From Cyclobacterium sp. SYSU L10401 (GTDB lineage Bacteria > Bacteroidota > Bacteroidia > Cytophagales > Cyclobacteriaceae): DNA of 64,000 bases. Positions within the stretch are counted from its first letter, which is position 1, and every line of letters starts with the position of its first letter. Positions 60,199 to 64,000 of this stretch are shown here, one piece after another. The stretch is from contig NZ_WOFO01000001.1 of NCBI RefSeq assembly GCF_010993705.1, forward strand, positions 124,001-188,000. Reading direction: 5' to 3'. A program made the translations under genes and the position numbers. The notes beneath the pieces are model-generated. The model saw only the letters and a list, made by a program, of their open reading frames with translations. It had not been told where the DNA came from and made no database searches.

Positions 60199-63100
60199 AT
60201 GTCCAGTTTATCCACTATCAGCATTCGAAGGCCTGTATTGTCCATTGTCATGTCCTTAACCATCATGATTTTTGGTATCATAGGGATATCCTTTCTGGGG
60301 ATTAGGGAGTTTCCAAGTGTGGACCCTCCAGTGGTTAATGTGAGGACCACTTATGTGGGTGCCAACGCCGATGTGATAGAGGCTCAGATTACCGAACCCC
60401 TGGAAGAAGGGATCAATGGTATATCAGGCATCAAATCCCTCACTTCCATTTCCAACGACGGAGGAAGCAGCATCACGGTGGAATTTGAAGTTGGAGCCGA
60501 TATGGAGGCAGCGGCGAATGATGTCAGGGACAGGGTTTCCAGGGCTCAGCGTAACCTCCCCATAGATGCAGATCCCCCCATCGTTACCAAACAGGATGCA
60601 GATACCCAGCCAATTGTTTTCCTGAATGTACAGAGCGAGCAGCGGAGCTTGCTGGAATTATCAGACATTGCAACCAACATTTTTAAAGAGCGGCTTCAGA
60701 CCATTGAAGGGGTAAGTGAGATCAGGATATGGGGAGAAAAGGAGTATGCGATCAGGTTGAGGATGGATCCCCTGCGCATGGCATCCTATGGTATTACTCC
60801 CCTGGATGTGCTTACTAAGGTACAGAGCGAAAATGTGGAGCTACCGACAGGAAGCATTGAAGGCCAATCCATAGAACTTTCTGTCAGGACCAGGAGCCGG
60901 ATGAGTACTCCTGACGAATTCAACAGGCTGATCATCAAAGAGGAGTCAAACAATGTGGTGAGATTTCAGGATATTGGCAATGCCGAATTGGCCCCACTCA
61001 ATGAAAGAACTGTATTGAAAAGAGATGGTGTTCCCATGGTGGGTGTGGCCCTCGTTCCGCTTCCGGGCTCCAATAGCATCGAAATCATGGATGAATTTTA
61101 CCGGAGATTGGATTTCATTCAAAAGGATTTGCCTGCGGACATAAAGTTGGGAATAGGTTTTGACACCACCAAATATATCAGAAGCTCTATCAGTGAAGTG
61201 CAGGAAACCATCTTTCTGGCTTTTGTGCTGGTGGTGCTGATCATTTTTATCTTTCTCCGGGATTGGAGGACCACTTTCATTCCGGTGCTGACCATTCCTA
61301 TCAGTTTGATCGGCGTTTTCTTTATCATGTACTTTGCAGGTTTTTCCATCAACGTACTTACTTTGTTGGGCATAGTTCTATCCATTGGATTGGTGGTTGA
61401 TGATGCCATCGTGGTATTGGAAAATATTTATACTAAAATTGAAGGTGGAGAAGATCCGGACAAAGCGGCTGAAAAGGGTGCGGAAGAGATATTTTTCGCA
61501 GTAATTGCTACCACAGTAGCATTGGCGGCAGTGTTCTTGCCGGTTATTTTCCTGACCGGTACTACCGGCAGGTTATTCAGGGAATTTGGTGTGGTGGTAG
61601 CCGGGGCGGTGATCATCTCTTCCTTTGTGGCCCTTACCATGACCCCCATGCTAAGCTCCAAATTGCTTAAAAAGAGGGAAAAGAAAAATTGGCTTTATAC
61701 CAAAACAGAACCTTTCTTTTTGTGGTTAAATGACCTTTATGCAGGAGCCTTATCCGGTTTTATGAAAGTAAAATGGCTTTCCTTCGTGTTATTGGCCGTT
61801 ATGGGCTTTGGAACCTACCTTCTTTTCAATGATATACCATCAGAATTAGCCCCCATAGAGGACAGGGGACAAATAAGAATCAATCTTTCCGGACCCGAAG
61901 GCGCCACTTTTGGCTACATGGACAGGGTCATTGATGAAATGACGGAGGATTTGATGAATTTGGTGCCGGATGAGGAAAGAGAGGGATTAATTTCAGTTAC
62001 TTCGCCCGGATTTGGAACGGCCAGTACCAACTCAGGTTTTGTGAGGGTAATCCTTAAAGATGCTGAAGAAAGGGAAAGGTCACAACAGGTGATTTTTGAT
62101 GAGGTATCCGAATACCTGAAGAGCAAAACAGCGGTGAGGGCTTTTGGGGCACAAGAACCGTCAATTGGTGACCGGAGAGCCGGGTTACCCATACAGTATG
62201 TCATTCAGGCACAGACGCTGGAAAAGTTAAAAGAGATTATTCCGGTCTTTATGGAAAGGGTAGGTCAAAATCCGACATTTAGTTTTTCTGATGTTAACCT
62301 GAAATTTACCAAGCCGGAAATTGAAGTGGAAATAGACCGGGAAAAGGCCAGGAATATTGGCGTGTCTGTTCAGGAGATAGCCAGAACGCTTCAGTTAAGT
62401 TATTCTGGTCAACGCTTTGATTATTTTATAATGAATGGAAAGCAGTACCAGGTGGTTGGAGAAATGCGATTGGAAGACAGAAATGAACCCATCAATCTTC
62501 GAATGCTTTATGTCAGGGGAGAGGATGGGCAGCTGGTGCAAATGGATAACCTGGTTACCATTTCAGAAAGAAGCACTCCACCGCAGCTTTACCGCTTCAA
62601 TCGTTTTGTCAGTGCCACCGTGCAGGCGCAGTTGGCAGCAGGCGAAACAGTGGGAACAGGCCTGGAGGAAATGGATAAAATTGCTGCTGAAGTTTTAGAC
62701 GAAACCTATTCTACTGATGTGGCAGGCTTGTCCAAGGAATACCGGGATAGTTCCAGTAGTCTGGTTTTCGCCTTTATTTTTGCATTGGTATTGATTTACC
62801 TGGTGCTTTCAGCCCAATTTGAAAGCTTTATGGATCCGCTGACCATAATGTTTACGGTTCCCCTGGCGATATTCGGAGCATTGTTTTCCTTGTGGTTATT
62901 TGACTTTACACTCAATGTTTTTAGCCAGATCGGAATCATTATGCTTATCGGATTGGTCACCAAAAACGGTATCCTGATCGTGGAGTTTGCCAATCAGCGG
63001 AAAGCTGCAGGAATGAGTATTCCCGAAGCCATAGAAGGGGCTGCCGCCGCCCGTTTCAGACCGATTTTGATGACCAGTTTATCCACCATTTTGGGTATTC

Positions 63101-63261
63101 TTCCCATCGCCCTGGCCCTGGGAGCCGGATCTGAAGGAAGGGTGCCTATGGGAGTAGCCGTCATTGGTGGATTGCTTTTGGCTACCATTCTGACACTGTT
63201 TGTAATTCCGGGCATTTATTCTTATTTAACATCTAAAAAGGGCAGATTAGCAAGAGTCTAA
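60199..63261 (+). CDS. RND efflux transporter permease (AcrB/MexB-like)
   Basis: 1020 residues, the usual length of a hydrophobe/amphiphile RND pump, with 12 TM segments in a 1+5, 1+5 plan and two large periplasmic loops. The proton-relay aspartates are in TM4, GLVVDDAIVVLENI (about 396-409). The IRRPVLSIVMSL start and the TM11/12 RFRPILMTSLSTILGILPIAL block are typical. It exports drugs, dyes or similar hydrophobic compounds from the periplasm and outer leaflet. Substrates cannot be predicted. It ends 1 bp before the tolC-like gene, so the three are one operon. Confidence 0.96.
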   Translation: MSSLSTISIRRPVLSIVMSLTIMIFGIIGISFLGIREFPSVDPPVVNVRTTYVGANADVIEAQITEPLEEGINGISGIKSLTSISNDGGSSITVEFEVGADMEAAANDVRDRVSRAQRNLPIDADPPIVTKQDADTQPIVFLNVQSEQRSLLELSDIATNIFKERLQTIEGVSEIRIWGEKEYAIRLRMDPLRMASYGITPLDVLTKVQSENVELPTGSIEGQSIELSVRTRSRMSTPDEFNRLIIKEESNNVVRFQDIGNAELAPLNERTVLKRDGVPMVGVALVPLPGSNSIEIMDEFYRRLDFIQKDLPADIKLGIGFDTTKYIRSSISEVQETIFLAFVLVVLIIFIFLRDWRTTFIPVLTIPISLIGVFFIMYFAGFSINVLTLLGIVLSIGLVVDDAIVVLENIYTKIEGGEDPDKAAEKGAEEIFFAVIATTVALAAVFLPVIFLTGTTGRLFREFGVVVAGAVIISSFVALTMTPMLSSKLLKKREKKNWLYTKTEPFFLWLNDLYAGALSGFMKVKWLSFVLLAVMGFGTYLLFNDIPSELAPIEDRGQIRINLSGPEGATFGYMDRVIDEMTEDLMNLVPDEEREGLISVTSPGFGTASTNSGFVRVILKDAEERERSQQVIFDEVSEYLKSKTAVRAFGAQEPSIGDRRAGLPIQYVIQAQTLEKLKEIIPVFMERVGQNPTFSFSDVNLKFTKPEIEVEIDREKARNIGVSVQEIARTLQLSYSGQRFDYFIMNGKQYQVVGEMRLEDRNEPINLRMLYVRGEDGQLVQMDNLVTISERSTPPQLYRFNRFVSATVQAQLAAGETVGTGLEEMDKIAAEVLDETYSTDVAGLSKEYRDSSSSLVFAFIFALVLIYLVLSAQFESFMDPLTIMFTVPLAIFGALFSLWLFDFTLNVFSQIGIIMLIGLVTKNGILIVEFANQRKAAGMSIPEAIEGAAAARFRPILMTSLSTILGILPIALALGAGSEGRVPMGVAVIGGLLLATILTLFVIPGIYSYLTSKKGRLARV

Positions 63262-63262
63262 T

Positions 63263-64000
63263 ATGAAGAAATTTTTATTGCTAAGTGTATTGATCGTTTT
63301 TTCCTCCAGACTGCTGGCGCAGGAAGAAGAAATATTGACGTTTGAAAAAGCGGTTGAAATTGGATTGGAAAATAATTTTGATGTTAAAATAGCGACCAAT
63401 CAGGTGCTGTTGACAGAAAATGATCGGAAGTTAGGTACCAGTTTGTTGATGCCAATCCTTGACGTGAACAATACCAGGGGGTACCGACGGGAGGATACAG
63501 AGCAGGCCTTTGTCAGTGATCCGGAAAATCCCAGGATCATTCCGGGAGCTCAGACAAGAACCAATAATTACAGCCTTGTAGCCATTTATGGGTTTAGTGC
63601 CGATGCCGTAGTAGCCTTGCAAAGGTTAGGAAAATTGGCAGAGGTGAGTGAGCTGGAGGCCAAAGTAGTAATTGAAAATACAGTAGCAGCAATAGCGACG
63701 GCCTATTACAGGTTGGTTCTGGAGCAACAAAGGTATGATGTGTTGAACAATACCCTGGAGCTTTCTGATGAAAGGCTGGAAATTGCCAAAGCCCAATATG
63801 AATTTGGCAGGGCATCCAAGCGGGATTTTCTTGCTGCTCAGGTAGATTATAATGCTGACCTTACTGCCCTGGTTACCCAGGAGCAGGTGATTCAAAATTC
63901 CAGAGTAAACCTCAATGAGTTACTGGCTTTGGGTTTGGACGATAACTTTGCAGTAAAGGATACAATCACCATCAAGGAAGACCTATCCATGGAGGAGTTG
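63263..64000 (+). CDS. TolC-family outer membrane efflux protein, 5' part
   Basis: 246 residues are visible before the right window edge; the open frame continues, so it is partial. Start at MKKFLLLS, 1 bp past the permease stop. A signal peptide ends near RLLAQE. The rest is the OEP helical-barrel pattern: LTFEKAVEIGLENNFDVKIA (about 26-45) and AIATAYYRLVLEQQRYDVLNN (about 143-163), with FGRASKRDFLAAQVDYN. It should form the outer-membrane channel for this RND pump. Confidence 0.93.
   Translation, partial: MKKFLLLSVLIVFSSRLLAQEEEILTFEKAVEIGLENNFDVKIATNQVLLTENDRKLGTSLLMPILDVNNTRGYRREDTEQAFVSDPENPRIIPGAQTRTNNYSLVAIYGFSADAVVALQRLGKLAEVSELEAKVVIENTVAAIATAYYRLVLEQQRYDVLNNTLELSDERLEIAKAQYEFGRASKRDFLAAQVDYNADLTALVTQEQVIQNSRVNLNELLALGLDDNFAVKDTITIKEDLSMEEL

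Noticed and set aside
1-64000. CRISPR arrays, insertion sequences, phage genes, tRNA or rRNA
   Set aside because: No direct repeat arrays, transposase or integrase motifs, or tRNA-like cloverleaf sequences were noticed on either strand; a dedicated tRNA/ncRNA scan could not be run.

Overview
The window looks like chromosome of a Bacteroidota bacterium, most likely order Cytophagales (a Cyclobacteriaceae-type genome). The evidence is: SusC/SusD outer-membrane uptake pairs, type IX secretion parts (a CHU_C-type C-terminal domain, PorP/SprF and a PorE-like OmpA protein), bacillithiol synthesis (BshC), an LruC-domain protein, A-rich start regions without clear Shine-Dalgarno sites, and a few TAnnTTTG-type -7 promoter elements. 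The genus is inference. No rRNA, tRNA, CRISPR array or insertion sequence was recognised.

Layout. 1-7871: two tandem, clearly paralogous SusC/SusD pairs, the first SusC cut by the window edge. 8095-16426: a co-directional sugar locus with a lipoprotein fusing a PQQ-dehydrogenase-like propeller, a helical-repeat region and cytochrome c; a DUF1080 (3-keto-glycoside hydrolase type) lipoprotein; a DUF4432 epimerase-like protein; a cupin/phosphomannose-isomerase-like protein; a TIM-barrel sugar isomerase; and a Gfo/Idh/MocA oxidoreductase. No ordinary glycoside hydrolase, inner-membrane sugar carrier or regulator is present. This set fits a keto-sugar route for glycoside breakdown fed by the SusC/D pairs. 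16593-23234: a complete eboABCDEF cluster, the conserved but biochemically unexplained metabolite-processing/export system known from cyanobacteria, eustigmatophyte plastids and some Bacteroidota. It is followed by a TMEM220-like membrane protein and an adenosine kinase-like PfkB kinase.

24871-34810: mostly housekeeping and stress genes: a small secreted cysteine-motif protein, a lipoprotein, MnmD, IspF, an M16 peptidase, a copper-type P-ATPase with a separate HMA chaperone, BshC, 5-formyl-THF cyclo-ligase, a small outer-membrane protein and an aldose-dehydrogenase-type lipoprotein. 35302-43869: a surface/T9SS block (lipoprotein, LruC-domain protein, 971-aa adhesin-like T9SS type B cargo, PorP/SprF, protein with two OmpA domains). 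43940-49466 (minus strand): a third SusC/SusD operon with an extra lipoprotein. 50033-54014: an M23 peptidase with an unusual HxC motif, AspRS and a YhhN-type lysoplasmalogenase. 54429-58755: an Oar-like TonB receptor with a fasciclin-domain lipoprotein. 59116-64000: an RND efflux operon whose TolC gene runs off the window.

The most interesting content is the ebo cluster, especially the altered metal-site residues seen in EboC and EboF, next to a keto-sugar locus that holds an uncharacterised cupin-like protein. All family assignments rest on reading motifs by eye; no database search was run.
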